Positions 24,997-37,500 are shown, counted from the stretch's first letter. The stretch: 64,000 nucleotides of DNA from Parascedosporium putredinis (GCA_949357655.1 CASHTG010000018.1:620001-684000), one strand, 5' to 3'. The notes: generated by a model from the sequence alone, not told the origin. Made by a program: numbers and translations.

Positions 24997-26250
24997 ATGG
25001 CGCTCTCATATAAGCAAACACAAATAATCCGGTCCACCATTCCGGCGCTCCGGGACCATGGCGAGCGCATCACCACCACATTCTACCGCAACATGCTCCA
25101 GGCGCATCCGGAGCTCCACAACATCTTCAACGACGTCAACATCGCCAACGCGCGGCAGCCGCGGGCGCTCACTGCAGTAATACTCAAGTTCGCGGCGGAC
25201 ATCAACAACATCAGCGAGCTGATCCCCGGCTGGAGCGCATGTGCCACAAGCATTGCTCGCTGGGGATCAAGCCTGAGCACTACCAGATTGTGGGCAAGTA
25301 CCTGATCGATGCCTTTGGCGAGGTGCTAGGCCCCGTCATGACAGCTGAGGCGCGAGTGGCCTGGGACAAGGCGTATTGGGTGCTGGCTCGCATGCTCATC
25401 GGGCGCGAGGAGCAAATGTACCGCGGGTTCGAGAGCGAGGGCTGGAAGGGTTGGCGCAAGTTCTGGGTATCCAAAAGGTGCAGGAGACGGACTGCATCAC
25501 GTCATTTTACCTCTCGCCCAAGGACGGCAAGAGGCTACCCGAGTTCCTCCCCGGCCAGTACATCTCAATCAAGCTCGAGATGGACAGCGGCTACGTGCAG
25601 CTAAGGCAATTTGCCCTCAGCGATTCGCCCAAGCCTGACCACTACCGCATCACGGTCAAGCGCGACCGGGGCATGCAGGTGAAGAAGGCGGGCGGTGTCA
25701 CCAACGTAAGCCCGGGCGTTGTGTCCAACATCATGCTAGACGACCTGCAGAGGGGTGACGAGGTCGAGGTGTCCCACCCGGCGGGCGAAATCTTCCTCGA
25801 CCGGCTCAGCGGCGGCCAACACGTACCCATCGTCCTCATTTCTGCCGGCGTCGGCGTGGCCCCCATGATCTCTATCCTCAACTCCGTCATCGAGCACCAG
25901 CCTTCGCGGCCCGTCTCCTTCATCCACGGCTCCCAGCGAGACATGCCCTTTGAGGACCACGTCCGCCGCGTCAGGCAGGCCGCTCCCAACGTCTCGGTCA
26001 ACATCTTCAAGTCGCGGCTGGCCGAGGCTGACCTCATCGGCGTCGACTTTGACTACGATGCCCGTGTGGACTTGGCCGCCGTGAAGCCCGAGGACCTCTA
26101 TCTCAACAACGGCTCAGCCGAGTACTACATTGCGGACCCGAGCAGTTCATGGTTGAGATGTCGGACTATCTCGTCATGCAGGGCGTTAGCCTCGCGAGAG
26201 TCAAGTTCTCGCCCTTTTCTACCGGAGAGCTCCAGGTCAAGACTCAGTAA
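24997..26250 (+). CDS. YHB1: Flavohemoglobin (nitric oxide dioxygenase)
   Basis: This enzyme converts NO and O2 to nitrate using NADPH and protects against nitrosative stress. The start is MALSYKQTQI. The globin domain shows the B10 Tyr segment FYRNML, an E7 Gln (ANARQPRAL) and the proximal-His segment MCHKHCSLGIKPEHY. The FAD-binding RQFALSDSP corresponds to the usual RxYS element, and GVGVAPMISIL is the NAD-binding loop. The C-terminal MVEMSDYLVMQGVSLARVKF and STGELQVKTQ are the normal family ending; the stop is at 26248-26250. Three frame breaks each coincide with a homopolymer one base short: C run 25224-25227, A run 25473-25476 and T run 26130-26131. Restoring them gives about 418 residues, the usual size, with all key residues present. 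The gene has no intron. Confidence 0.92.
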
Positions 26251-27067
26251 TGGGGGACAAAGAAAACCCCCACATGTCTTGTTGGCCGGCGGGGAGGAGA
26301 GCAGCCGTTGTTGACCTTTCTCCTCCTCTTCCGTTGTCCCCCACCCCATCGCTTCCTTCTTCCCCTCCTCTCTTGCTCTTCTATAAAAGTTTCGTCCTTT
26401 TTATCCCCCTTTGATAACTTTTAAGCCCATCACCACGTTTAAGACGCTGCTGTCTTCAGATTCTCGTTTTGCATTCTCCTTCGGTCTGTGTTAATGGGCC
26501 CCCTCTTTCCCAACATCTATTTTCCAGTTTCCATCATGTACGAATATATCGATATAATCATTTGTCCAAAGGGATGCGGACACGGACGCGGTTGCGAGTA
26601 CGGATATACCTTGTTTTTGTTTTTGCTCTCTCTTTTCCATTATTAGTTAGGTCGACGTATGGTACGCAATGAATGGATCAAAGAAAACAAACAGATTCAT
26701 AGGTCATAGACGGAGGAAATTCGAGGTTGGCTCTAGGTGTCATAGTCAATTTACAGCATAATGATATCAACCTCACTCTAGGACGCTATCTCAGTTGCTC
26801 TCTTCTTTCCCCCAGGTACTTTCCAAAACCTTCTGACTGCAATTCGCGGTTCAATACAATTTGGCTGTGGAGGTGCGCGAATCTTTCTCTATCTGGCTGC
26901 CAGCGATGCATGATCTGATGATGACTTAGATGAGAACCTGACCTGAGCCACCTCAATGCCTCATTATCTTTCATTCTTTTGCCTCTTTTTGCTCCTCTAA
27001 AGTTTCTGTTATTCCTGGACTTCTTTTTCGTTTTCTGGCAGTCAAAAATCGATATCCGTCTTCAAGA
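26251..27067. other. Intergenic region
   Basis: This holds the flavohemoglobin 3' region, which is T/C-rich, and the upstream region of the Nudix-like gene. No gene-like open frame is seen. Confidence 0.5.
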
Positions 27068-27780
27068 ATGGTGGGAGAACCAAGGAATCCCTACGAGGCG
27101 CCGGAGCCGCACAGCCCAATCGTGCGTATCGCCGTCTTGTTGCATAGGCGAATTCAAGACTCATTTCTCGTTGCTAAGTGCACTGGAACACTTGGAAAAG
27201 GTAATTCCTCCCACTGACTATCCGTCGTCGATAGCCTAACACATCCTTGCTCCCCACAGTTTTCTGTTCTCTCTCCTTTGCTTCTCCTTCTATTCTGCTA
27301 CTATTCCCATCTGTGGTTCACCCTTTAACTTGATGATTCTTCTCTTATTACCATAGGGCAGTACCGTACGCCAGGGGGTACCTAGAATACGGGGAGACGT
27401 TCCTCGCAGCGGCGACTCGAATCGTTCGGCGGGAGACGGCGCTCGAAGTAATTGCGCGGCGAATTGCAGCGGTGGATGAAGAGGTGATGGGAGGGTCGGC
27501 CGGGAGAGGCACTATATCACCATTTTTGTGCTCTGCGAGCCTGGAGACGACGCGGACGAGCCAGAGGTAGGTCGCACACTATATCGAGGGAGTGCCCGAA
27601 ATGGTTCACGACTAACGAACATGGGATTTCCAGATCAGAGAACCGGAAGAGTGCGATGGGTGGGAATGGAAGACTTGGGATCAACTCAGACACGAAGCGG
27701 AGCGTGAGATGGAAATGCCGTTGGCCAACATCCTAGAGGGAACGCAGAATGGGGAGGTGTTCCTCAGGAGGAGCTTGTGA
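27068..27780 (+). CDS. Nudix-fold protein with a degenerate Nudix box
   Basis: Nudix enzymes hydrolyse nucleoside-diphosphate-linked substrates. Exon 1 (from ATG 27068) encodes VRIAVLLHRRIQDSFLVAK, the first strand of the fold. An intron starts at GTAATT (about 27201) and ends at CCATAG (about 27357). Exon 2 has TPGGYLEYGETFLAAATR, clearly aligned to the GG-HLEFGES start of a Nudix box, but the catalytic REUxEE is replaced by RIVRRE. Then come HYITIFVLCEPGDDADEPE, an intron (about 27567-27632) and a conserved ending ECDGWEWKTWDQL. The stop is 27778-27780. Frame slips fall on the G run 27374-27378 (one G short) and between about 27480 and 27515. The fold assignment is firm; activity is doubtful. 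Confidence 0.7.
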
Positions 27781-28010
27781 AATGGTGCTTGTAACCAAGA
27801 AAAAAAGGACTGGGAAAAAACGTGTACATGGATGGCGATTCTAGATTTTCTTGTATATGTACGACACAACGATAGATGGTTGAATTTACGGATAGCGACA
27901 AGATATGGACGTGACATGGCGTGTTTCGACGCAAAGACTCTCGCCCCGGCCCTCCTTTTAGCCTGGTATAGATAAGAGAATAAGTGAAAGAAAATATGGA
28001 CACGTAGATT

Positions 28011-28776
28011 TTACTGCGTCTTGCCGGCAGTCTTCTGGGGCTTCTCCACGCCTGTTCCGTGGAAGCGGTCCAAGAGGCCAAAGACGCCAAAGTTTACGGT
28101 GAAGCGGCGATGGTGCTCATCATGCATCCAGGCGGCGCCGTCAAAGAAGTCGAAACCGCTGTGCACGGTGCAAGTCTCGAAGAGAGTAAAGGCAAGGAAC
28201 GCCCAGGAGGTAAGCACGTGGGAATGGAGCAGGGCCGGAGGGATGGCGAGGGGCAAGGCGTTGGCGACGACGTGCTCAAAGGGGTGGGCGTACTGGGCGG
28301 CGAGGGCGACGGGGGCGGTGAAGCGATGGTGAATCTTGTGGACGGCGCGGTAGAGGCCCGGGGTGTGCAGGAGGCGGTGGGCGTAGTAGAACAGGACCTC
28401 GCGCAAGAGGCAGCAGGCGACGAAGTGCGCGGCGAGCTCGGCGACCGGGGGCAGGGCGGCCTCGACGCGCAGGGCCGGGGGTGGCCCTTGACGGCGGAGA
28501 GGTAGTACGGTCCCAGGGCGAGGACGACGGAGATGACTTGGTTGCGGAGGGCGACGAGCAGGCAGTGGCGGATCTCGGCGGCGGTGGGCTGCTTGGGGGC
28601 GGCTGGAGCTTGTGGCGGGCGGAGAAGGCGGGAAAGAGGGCGTCGAGGGCGATGTAGGCGGCCGAGGTGATCCAGAAGAAGACGAACTGGACGGCGAGGC
28701 TGCCGAAAAATTCAATGTCGTGCGCGGTGTAGGTGTGGACGATGTCTGCCCACGTGGAGGCGAGCGCGGACTTCAT
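28011..28776 (-). CDS. Fatty acid hydroxylase superfamily (sterol desaturase-like) membrane enzyme
   Basis: This is a di-iron membrane oxygenase of the ERG25/SUR2-type superfamily, which hydroxylates sterols or lipids at the ER. The start is [16 protein letters not shown]. An N-terminal membrane span ([20 protein letters not shown]) and a second one ([12 protein letters not shown]) precede the metal-binding boxes HRLLH, HKIHH and HDEHH, in the standard order and spacing. The C-terminus ends [14 protein letters not shown] plus a short Lys-rich tail. Two frame breaks both fit C6 runs written as C5 on the coding strand (plus-strand G runs 28595-28599 and 28477-28481). The corrected length of about 255 residues is normal for the short members. 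The exact substrate cannot be told from sequence. Confidence 0.85.
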
Positions 28777-29908
28777 GGTTGCGGGGAGCTGTCTTGTAGA
28801 AAGAGGGATGGATCTTGAAGTGGCGATAGTGGAGATGGAGACTTTCTACAATCTTCTCCAGGGCGCGTCTTTTATACTCAAGGGTCTGAGCATCTACGGG
28901 GTTTATGGCAACCTCTGTAGCAACGCAGATTTCTTGACGGGGTTTATGCTTTTATGGCTTTGCGAAGAGGAGTGCGAGGCCAAAGGGCCGCCTCTGGTGA
29001 TAAGTGTCGATCATCGCACATGAAGAAAGGTTCCATTTTTTCGAGTCGAACGAAGCCATCACTACCATTGTGCCTCGGCATCTCTCCCTTAGCACTTTGA
29101 TCTAGTCCTGTCCCCTGCCCCCGCTTTTGTCCTTCTCTTTACCCTCTTCGCAACGCAGGAGAGCTTAAATGCCAAAGTCGCCACTCTTAGATGTCGAAGT
29201 CTCGTATAATTCAACTATTCGGCTCCAAGAAGCCCCCAAGGAGGGAGAGAGGTAAATGTGAACAGCGGATCGATAACAGAGACTGAAAACCATGGATGGA
29301 ACGGAGCGACTGGGAGTAAGTCCAAATAGAGCTCCATGAAGCTCTCGATTCTGCGTTCAAGGTCCAAGGGACCCCGAGTGTGGGGAAGCTCCGTGCCCCT
29401 CGTTCCCTTTACCAAAACGACTCAATGTTACTTCGTGCTTGTTTCCCCACATGCCGGTACTATCCGCGCTGGTGATGGCAAGGAAGCCTGGAAACAATCA
29501 TGTCAGGCGATATTGTATCTTTACGTTGGTTTTCTCGATTGGAATCGCTAAGTTCTTTTAAGAGTTCTAAATTAAGGGTCCATTGGGCGATGAATTTCTA
29601 TCGCAGGGAGCCATCGAGACTCAAGCCCTGCTCTTTCCCTTCAAATTCCCCATGCTTTTCTTGGGTATCTCATCTCGTCTTAAGGGCCCCAGGCTCTTTC
29701 CTCCACTCTGCTTTTGTCTCAACACATTTCCGGGGCAAGTAGCCAGCAAACTCGCCCCGTTGATTGAGGAAAAGAAACTCCACAACAATGATCCATGTTC
29801 ATTGATCCTACCCATCCATCGGCCCAGCAAGGAGTGAATAGAAACACTCTCGGTCACCCAATCATTCGCTGTTTAGTTGTTTGTCCTTCATCATTAATCG
29901 CCGCCTCT
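28777..29908. other. Intergenic region
   Basis: This contains the upstream region of the hydroxylase gene and the 3' region of the small membrane-protein gene, both on the minus strand. No convincing gene is seen. Confidence 0.45.
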
Positions 29909-30227
29909 TTATGCGCCGCCTGTGCTCTCCTCGTCGCCCTTTTCTTTCGTCTTTTGCTCGGGCCTTTTCTTGCCTCGATGCCAGATGTAGACCGAAGTGA
30001 CTAGGACCAGAGACCCGCATACCCCCTACAACCGCGCCTATCGCGGCCTTGGCTCCGGTGCTGATGCCGTTGGACGTAAATGTCTCGTCCGTCGAGGTCG
30101 GGTCGCCGACGCCTGATACCGCATACTCCGGGTCCGTTGTGGTGGGGTCGTAACTTTGGTAAAGCCCGAGTACAGGGTGGGCAAAGGACCAGAGCAAAGA
30201 TAGAATGATGGGAATCGGCTTGCCCAT
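29909..30227 (-). CDS. Small predicted secreted or single-pass membrane protein
   Basis: I do not recognise this protein. From ATG 30225-30227 it starts with a signal-peptide-like MGKPIPIILSLLWSF followed by AHPVLG. A Ser/Thr/Asp-rich ectodomain of about 45 residues comes next, then AAIGAVVGG. After a slip at the plus-strand C run 30022-30026, the frame continues as a hydrophobic span (SLVLVTSVYIW) and a basic/acidic cytosolic tail (HRGKKRPEQK...), stopping at 29909-29911. Without the slip, the frame runs to 29862 with an Arg-rich tail and no membrane span, which is less protein-like. A signal peptide, short ectodomain, one membrane span and charged tail is a common fungal surface-protein plan. 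Confidence 0.45.
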
Positions 30228-33144
30228 GGCGGTGTATGGTGCTTGGCCACGGTTGAGGAGCGTGAGGTTTCGTGAACTGCGCTGGGATGCCACTCGAAAC
30301 AATGTCTACCGGAATGATTGCGATTTATGGCTGGAGAGCCAAGGCCTAGATTTTCTAGCCCTTTCGAAAACTCGAGTTATGGATGTCGTGATGGTTTGCG
30401 TGGGCGGAGAGAGGTGCGTTCTTGTTCAGGGTGTGCGTTGAGGAGTATCGTATCACAGAAAACAACCACATCAAGTTTGCTCTTCCATGGACATGGAGAG
30501 GGTCACCAGTATTTCAAGAGGAGGGCATTTCTTCAGTTTATGTTCCTTTGGCGAGCCTCGCATCTACGTGGAACCCGACGTTTCTCAACTGTTTGGCCCC
30601 ATCGTCTTTCGGTGGCTCCCGTCAGCACTCGACAAATGCGTGCTCCGGCACCACATCCGTATAGACACTAGGAACAGGCATGAATTGGCGGATGGGGGAT
30701 GCACCGCCAACAGATTCCAGCTTTGGGGTTGTGCGGCATGGGAAACGTCGAATGTACTGTTTTGTGCTCGTCAAACCACACCCAACCAAAAGTTTGAGTG
30801 AGCCAGCCAAGGGAGGGGAGGGGCACAACTGCCCCCGCAGTGTGGGATCGCACCCAGCTCCTGGTCTGTTTCCCTTTTCTTTCTCCTCGGGCACCCTTTA
30901 TCGGACTTTCTGTCCCAAAATGATACTCTGAGTGCCATGTTTAAATCTCCCCGTGCAAGGAGAACAAGAAATGTTTCCGACGCGTTGAGTCGCACCAGCA
31001 CGAGTGGCGTTGAGGGCCTTGAGGTTTGGGGAGAAGCCGGCCAAACACAAGGAAGATCCAATGAATGTCCGCAAAAATTAGCTATCACTGATTCGCTCAT
31101 GGACCGAGCTGCAGATGGGTCGATGGGATCAGCGCCTCGTCCTGCTGCCCGAGTGCTCTTTTGTCGGTGAGCCTGGGGTTGGGGTTTCGCGAGAGGGTGC
31201 CTATTCCGCCCCACACTGAGCTGGGCTGGCCCTCGATCGCAAAGCACGAGCTGGTTCACCTCGAGGCAGCGACTGTGATCTCCTCAGAGCCTAAATTCCC
31301 CTCTCTCGACAGGGTTACAGAGAAGGACTTTCGAGTAATTACTTTTATGGGTAAAATGGGGGCTCATTTTCTACATGTATCCCTAGTACTGATTTCCCCA
31401 TCGTTAGAATTCTCTTCTCCTTCGCACTGTTACGACTACATGGGCATCACTGGCTCTCTTTCCCTGCTCGCTGGGTGCAATACTAGGCATCTCCTGTTGC
31501 CTCCATATCGTGAGTTTCTCGGGAGATGGCGAGCAGGGGTTATGAGTTGGCCCCCTGTGAGAACGCTTATCAGTTCCCATCAACTTGAGTGATAGTGAGT
31601 CACCATCCTCTCGGCCAACGTCAAATGAGAGAGAAAGGGCGGATCCGGCCCTACTTTATAGTAGCGGTATTACTGAGGCAACCGGTTACGTTGGAAATTA
31701 TATTACGATAGATGGTGAATGTAGCCCATGGTGGAATTCCCAAGATCGGACACGACCTATCTTACAGTGCTGCACAGAAACAAAACACCGCTTGCAAGAT
31801 CCAAGATTGCTCGAGTCCCTCTAGGTCTAAGAAACGAACCCCATTTAGAAAAGCAAAGAAGAAAAGAGAAATAAGAAGTTGGCACTTGACCGAGTCGACG
31901 AGGCATGAGAGGAGACCAAGAAATGGGCAGACGTAGGAAACCCGAGGGCAGCAGGGAGACCCAGCACGAGGCATCACGCCCCATCCGATCCTAGACATCG
32001 CCGTTGGTGATGAGGCCAGGCGAAACACCACCCCCGTGTCAACGGACCTTGGAACGCACGCTCGTCGAGAACCCGCGCGTGGGATATTGTGCACACTTAT
32101 TGTACGGCACGGTCCTGCGTCATCTGCAGGTCCGCCTGAAGAGAGTCTGCCTCGCCCTTGAATAACCCCCTTCCGCGAGTAGGAGGAAAGGGGAGGGGGA
32201 GAAGAAGAATTACAGACACTATGACGTAGTTATCTCGTATCACGGCAACGCACGCTACAGGGCCCCGAGGACAAGGATAGGAGGGGGAGGAGGGGAGGAG
32301 GGGGAGGAGGGGGAGCAAACGTATCGATAATGCAGAAAAAGGGCATGGGCAAAGCATGCACGACGCAAGGTACGCGCGAGGGTGGTGTGGCTGCGTCTTG
32401 ATATTCCTCTCTTGTTCACTTCTCTTCTCTTCTTTTTTTCGCAACGGGAAAAAAAGCCAAGATGGGCACGATTATAGAGCGGGGTGGTGGTGGTGGGCAG
32501 TGTGTGTGTGTGTGCCAGCATAGGCTACCAGTCAGGCTGGGTTTGGGGCTCGCGTGACCCCGGGCCACCCATCACTTGCGGATATCACGACCCTTGCCGT
32601 GGGGGCCTGGGCGTCTCGCGCCTAGGGACAAAGAAGAGCCACATTACCTGGTCATGGCTTAGTTTTACCTCGATACTCAACGTCATAATCACCGAAATAT
32701 CTAAAACATATCGCATCGTGAGTTCATGTCAGGGACCATCGACGCCAGTTTAGGAGGGGGAGGAGGGGCGACGCGTGCATCGTGACAATAAGAGCGAGCA
32801 TCGCTGGTTTCACATCAGAAGGGTTAGCACATATAAATCAAGAGCCATCCGCCCTCGATAGAAGAAGACGGATGGAAGAAAGAGAGAAGAGAAAGAAGGT
32901 GGAACGGGGGAACAAAAAACTCATTAAAGGGTATGATATGTACAGCGTGTCCGCACTTATATATGTGAAGGTACAAGGAGTGTACTGCGCTGCACCCGCA
33001 GCGTTGTGCAACCCCTTCGCTCCACAACCGCCGCTTCCTTCGCCGCCGCTTCCACTTCGCCTCCGTCTTCTCCTCCTCTTCCTCGTCAGCCGCCACTTGC
33101 CTCGCTTCATCATGGTTCTGTGCTCTAGCACAATTCCACAAATG
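30228..33144. other. Gene-poor interval with simple repeats
   Basis: No gene is supported over this 2.9 kb. Simple sequence is common toward the right: G-rich GGGGAGGA-type runs (32278-32316), a GGT run followed by (GT)n near 32487-32515, and another G-rich patch near 32752-32768. The right end should hold the 3' untranslated region of the minus-strand gene at 33145. Confidence 0.45.
32278..32316 (+). repeat. G-rich repeat, possible G-quadruplex
   Basis: Irregular GAGGGGGAGGAGGGG units give more than four runs of four or five G within 40 bases. This fits the usual pattern for quadruplex formation. It lies outside any gene I can see. Confidence 0.6.
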
Positions 33145-34506
33145 CTAATCAAATCGCTTCTTGCCTTTAAATCTAGCCCGGAAAGGCTCAGCCGCGGATT
33201 TCTGTATGCGGCTAGATGCCTCTTCGGGAGTCCGCCTGGTGCATCGCAGGGGGCTCTCTGATCGGAAGCCAACTTTGGCTTCCCGTGATGGTGTCGACCG
33301 AACGGACGACGACCGGATACTACATCCAATAGACTTGGACGTGGTAAATGAGAAAGAAGTAGGGCCTTCTGGTCGGGGGTAGGTGTTTCCGAATCCAAGA
33401 TATCACAAGCTTCAGAGGTAGGGAGAATATCGGCGACGAGGTCATCGTACGCGCCGTCCATCTCGTTATACATATCATAGGGTGACTGGGTGACTGGGAA
33501 TCCTTCGTCATCTTCTTCTTCATCCAAGGAAAAGTCGCGCGAATTGCGGCGACCGGATTCGGATCCAGAAAAGGTGATGGACTCGACAGAAGACCGGCTA
33601 TCCGAGAGATCTGCTTCTGAGAGGGCGGGCGTGCGGGTTCCTTCGATCGGGGGCACATGTCGACACAAGACCTCAAGGATGCGTTGGAATCAAGTGCGTC
33701 ATCGGCGTCGGCCGAGTCGGCAGTAGCAAAAGAGGTCAGAGGTCGCTTGGGCTTTGGTGAGTGAATGGTGGTGGTAGTTGGACGGCGGTGCATATCAGTG
33801 GTGTCGACAGGCGACGACGCGGCGGTGTCAGGGTCCTCGGCGATAGATTCGGGAGACATGGGAATGTGGGTATCAATTCGAGAGGGCCGGCAGGACGTAG
33901 TCGTAGCAGGGATAATAGAGTCGACGATGTCTTCAGGTTCGTCGGTGAAATGGGGCTTGTCTGAAGAAAGAAATGTTGGTACAAGGGCATATGCTTCGTG
34001 ATCGTCATAATAGTCGTCGTCAGCATCGATGCTGCTGGGGTCAGTCGTCGCGCTGGCTACACTGCTGTAGTCGGCGTACGACGACGCGGTGGATAACGGG
34101 GTGTGGGACCGGTTGCCGCTGGAAGAATGGTGATCCAAGTAGCTTTCGGGGAGATAGCTCGAAAAATACCGAACGAGAGAGTCGAGCGATCTCGTTCGGA
34201 AGAGCTGGAGAGCATACTGCCACTGTTCCGTACCGACGAGCTTCGGGTGAGCAATGATCTCGAAGGCTGCAGCTTCGAGGAGTCGTTGAGTTCTCGAATC
34301 CGCTGCTCTTTCCGAGCGGCCATAAGCTCATGAAACTCGTCGGTGGTCGACGCAGTGATAGAAACCTCGAAGACGTCGTGGTGAAACGCTTCGGGGTCTT
34401 GAATCGAAGAGGGAAAGGTGTTGTACTTGTCGTGCAACTTCGTTGTCAAATCTTCCCTTTTCATGCCAAATTTCCAGGCCGGCCATGACCAGCCCGGATC
34501 GTCCAT
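33145..34506 (-). CDS. Conserved-looking fungal protein of unknown function, Ser/Asp-rich
   Basis: I do not recognise a family. From ATG 34504-34506 it starts MDDPGWSWPAWKFGMKREDL and has a structured N-terminal region of about 130 residues: FHHDVFEVSI, DEFHELMAARKEQRIRELND, FEIIAHPKLVGTEQWQYALQ and LVRYFSSYLPESYLDHH. The rest is long and low in complexity: Ser/Thr-rich, with acidic patches (DADDDYYDDHE; SLDEEEDDEGF) and a DDLVADILP motif. It ends in a basic segment (FRARFKGKKRFD) at the stop 33145-33147. At least three frame changes are needed (near 34285, 33660-33710 and 33240). The acidic, Ser-rich disordered tail suggests regulation or scaffolding, which is inference only. Confidence 0.6.
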
Positions 34507-37500
34507 GTTATTGTAATCGGGGGTTTTGTTAAGTTAGAGGAGTCCAGGTAGCTAATAAATCATTGGGAGAGGAGTTCGCAAGCCGTTCGATAGTTCCGAG
34601 AAACCTGTTCGCTGGGATACAGGTCGCTCAGATCTTCCTAGCAGATATGTGAAAGGTCATTTTGGCGGTCGAGAAAAATCGCTAGAGGATCATTCAGGAC
34701 TCAAGAGGCGGTTCGTGAGAATCTGTGTGCGTTTCGGCGGCGAAAATGCGTGCGGTATCGTGAACTCGGACGGAACTCTCAACCCTAGATTCTGTGTATG
34801 GTCAAACTTGGTGGATACGGAAGGGGAGAAAAGGCGTTAGGTGGGCGAGACGAACGAGATAAACGATCGAGGCATTCCGGCCGGTGCCCGGGGGCCTGAG
34901 TAGCAACGAATTTGCGAGCATCTCATCATCGTGGCACTGTGGGCTGTTTGGCCCCAAAAGTGAGGAAGAATGTGTCGGAAGTGGGACAAAGAGGAGGCGG
35001 AAATCAAAATGGAATCCCTCCCCTTAGTGCCATGGATGATGGCAAAATCGGTCTATCATCGTTTTGATTGGTTTGGCTTGCAGGCAGACGAAGAGTGATT
35101 GGCTCAAGGAGAAACTAGGTCTCATGCAGTGGGGACAGACCTCGCCTTTTATTGGTTCGCTTGCCTAGTGTAGGGCCCGGTGCACAGTGTTAAGAACGCG
35201 CGACGCCTATCATGTACCTATTGAAGTACTCCGTGGCGGAGTTTCTCGTCATACTGTTGTCAAGTTAGTGGTTGTGTCTCCTCAGCCGGCTGATCAAGTT
35301 CTTTGCGACACCCACCATTACAATCCTGAAGGAGGGCACGGCGTCAGCAAGGGAGTACATGTTGTCTCCAGATTACAAGTAGTGACTACTTATTACGGAA
35401 TGGAGGGCCCCTCTTTATCCAACATAAATACTGTGGTAATCAAGGTACTTAATCAATAGGAGATAGTCTCTGCTACCAAAGTCAATCAAAGTCCCTTGTC
35501 CCAAGTCTGACCGCCCCCCTCTTGCATTCCCGTGGGAGAAGGGGCCAGCCAAGCAAGCATGAGGGCTGGCTGCCCACATACCCTCAACACCCCCTTCAGT
35601 GATGACGTGAAGCCTTCCCAATTGCTGAAGCCTGGTTGAACGTTGGCTAGACTCCGTTGTAAAGTAGTTACTGGTGAGAAGGGAAACGGCTGGATCAATG
35701 GGCAGAAAGAGAATAGAGATGGGAAGGTGGAGGATTAACTTCGCGTTGAAGAAAAATCCATTCCGGGCTCAAAGTTGGGTGTTGGGGAGAAATCTCAGAT
35801 GGATGTGTGACGAGCGGGGTTTCCGAAACTTCTTCGTGTTCTTCCACACACACATGCGTTGAGTTGATACAAGTAGATCGAGAAAAGAGAGTCGAGGCGC
35901 ATTGCAGCTTCTCCCAGCCCAATAACACCAACCAACATGCAAGTTGGTCAACAATTGGGTGACCGGCAGCTTTGAGAAAATGGAAGAACCATCAAGTTTG
36001 CCCTGAGCCTTGGTGCGACACACCATTTTGAGGAGACTTGTAAAAACGCCAATCTTTTCGGAATGACAATTGGCATTTTTCACCTTCGAGCAGGCTCTCT
36101 GGCTTGACTCCCACAGCTGCGGCGCGATGTTTTCCCGACTTGGTGTGGGAGGAAGAGGACCTGGAAATCGCCCGTTTTCCTCTTCCTCCTTGTTATTTGA
36201 AAAGAAGCAAAAGGGACAAAATTCCCCTTTGTGTTCTCGTCTCCATTCACCGAGGAAAGGTTCAAGAAGGGTGGCCCAGCTAGTTGAGTGCGTCATATAA
36301 CTAGGAACACAACACGTACTACTCGGTATTATTAGACGCAATGAGCGTGAGGGCGAGACGAGTCCGTGGGACTTGGTTTAGATGGATCGCGCGTGCTTCC
36401 TTGAGAGGATGGGACTGGGTCACCCGTGGTGGACTGGGGGTCATGAGCAGCAAGGCTTAGCCCCACGCTCCTGGCTCCAGCCACACCAGCCCACCAAAGT
36501 ACGAGGGACTGGGCTGACCTGAACACATGCCTGCCTGTCATGGTACTCGGTACACGCATCCCTCCGTGTCACTCCCATCTCCACTTGATATGGTCCACAT
36601 GAAGCCTGTCAGCTCCCGCAATTACTCCGTCTCGAGCACGCAGAGTCATCCGCTCCAAGTGGAGAGAGCAAGGGTGGTTGGCTGCCACTGCCACATTGGC
36701 CTCTCCATCCAGTCCGTCTTCCTGCTTCGCTGGTCTCGCTCAAGTCGGGCTGAGAGAGAGAGAGAGAGAGAGATAGGGCTATTAGGGTCAGTCCGCTCCT
36801 TCCCCTCCCGCTGCCAGTCCCGACCAGGCACCCGCGCTCCAAGTTTAAGCTCATCGAGTCCTTTGCCCTTGTGCTCTCGTGCTCACATCACTCGAAGATT
36901 GACGAAGCTTTGTCTCAATCCCTTGGCATCTCGAGCACATCCCATCATCTCCACTCCACAGGCGAGAACAAGACAGGTTTTCGCCTTGTGGTCAGCATCG
37001 TTGAATAGCTCTGTCACCAGCCGGCCTGGCTTTGCGGTTCCATCTTCATTTACCACCCCTCGGGAGATTCTCACAACGTCTAGTCAAGCCTGTGTTGCCC
37101 AGTATCTTCAAGCATCTACTTCTCCGCCTTTCCATCAACCCCTTCACCACCTCTCTCAAGCACATCAAGCACCTAAAGCACTCCAGCCAACCATACTCCC
37201 ATTCTGTGCTCTTCTCTCGTCATTCTTTTTCTTTCTACCCCAAGCATAACTCACCCTCTCATCTCGCCCTTCCACCAGCCCTTGTTTAGCTCGTCTCTCT
37301 GGGGGTTCACGTAGCCAGCATTATTAACCAGCCTTCCTCCTGCTTGCATTTTTACCCTCTTCGGCTTGAGTGGGAGAAGAACAGTGCCCCGCTTCCTTCC
37401 TCCCCCGAGTCCTAGAATCTTTGAAATTCAAACTTTTTCTTACACTCTTCCTGTCAAGCAACATTGAAAACTACCTCCAACCGCAAGATCCCGGAGGCAT

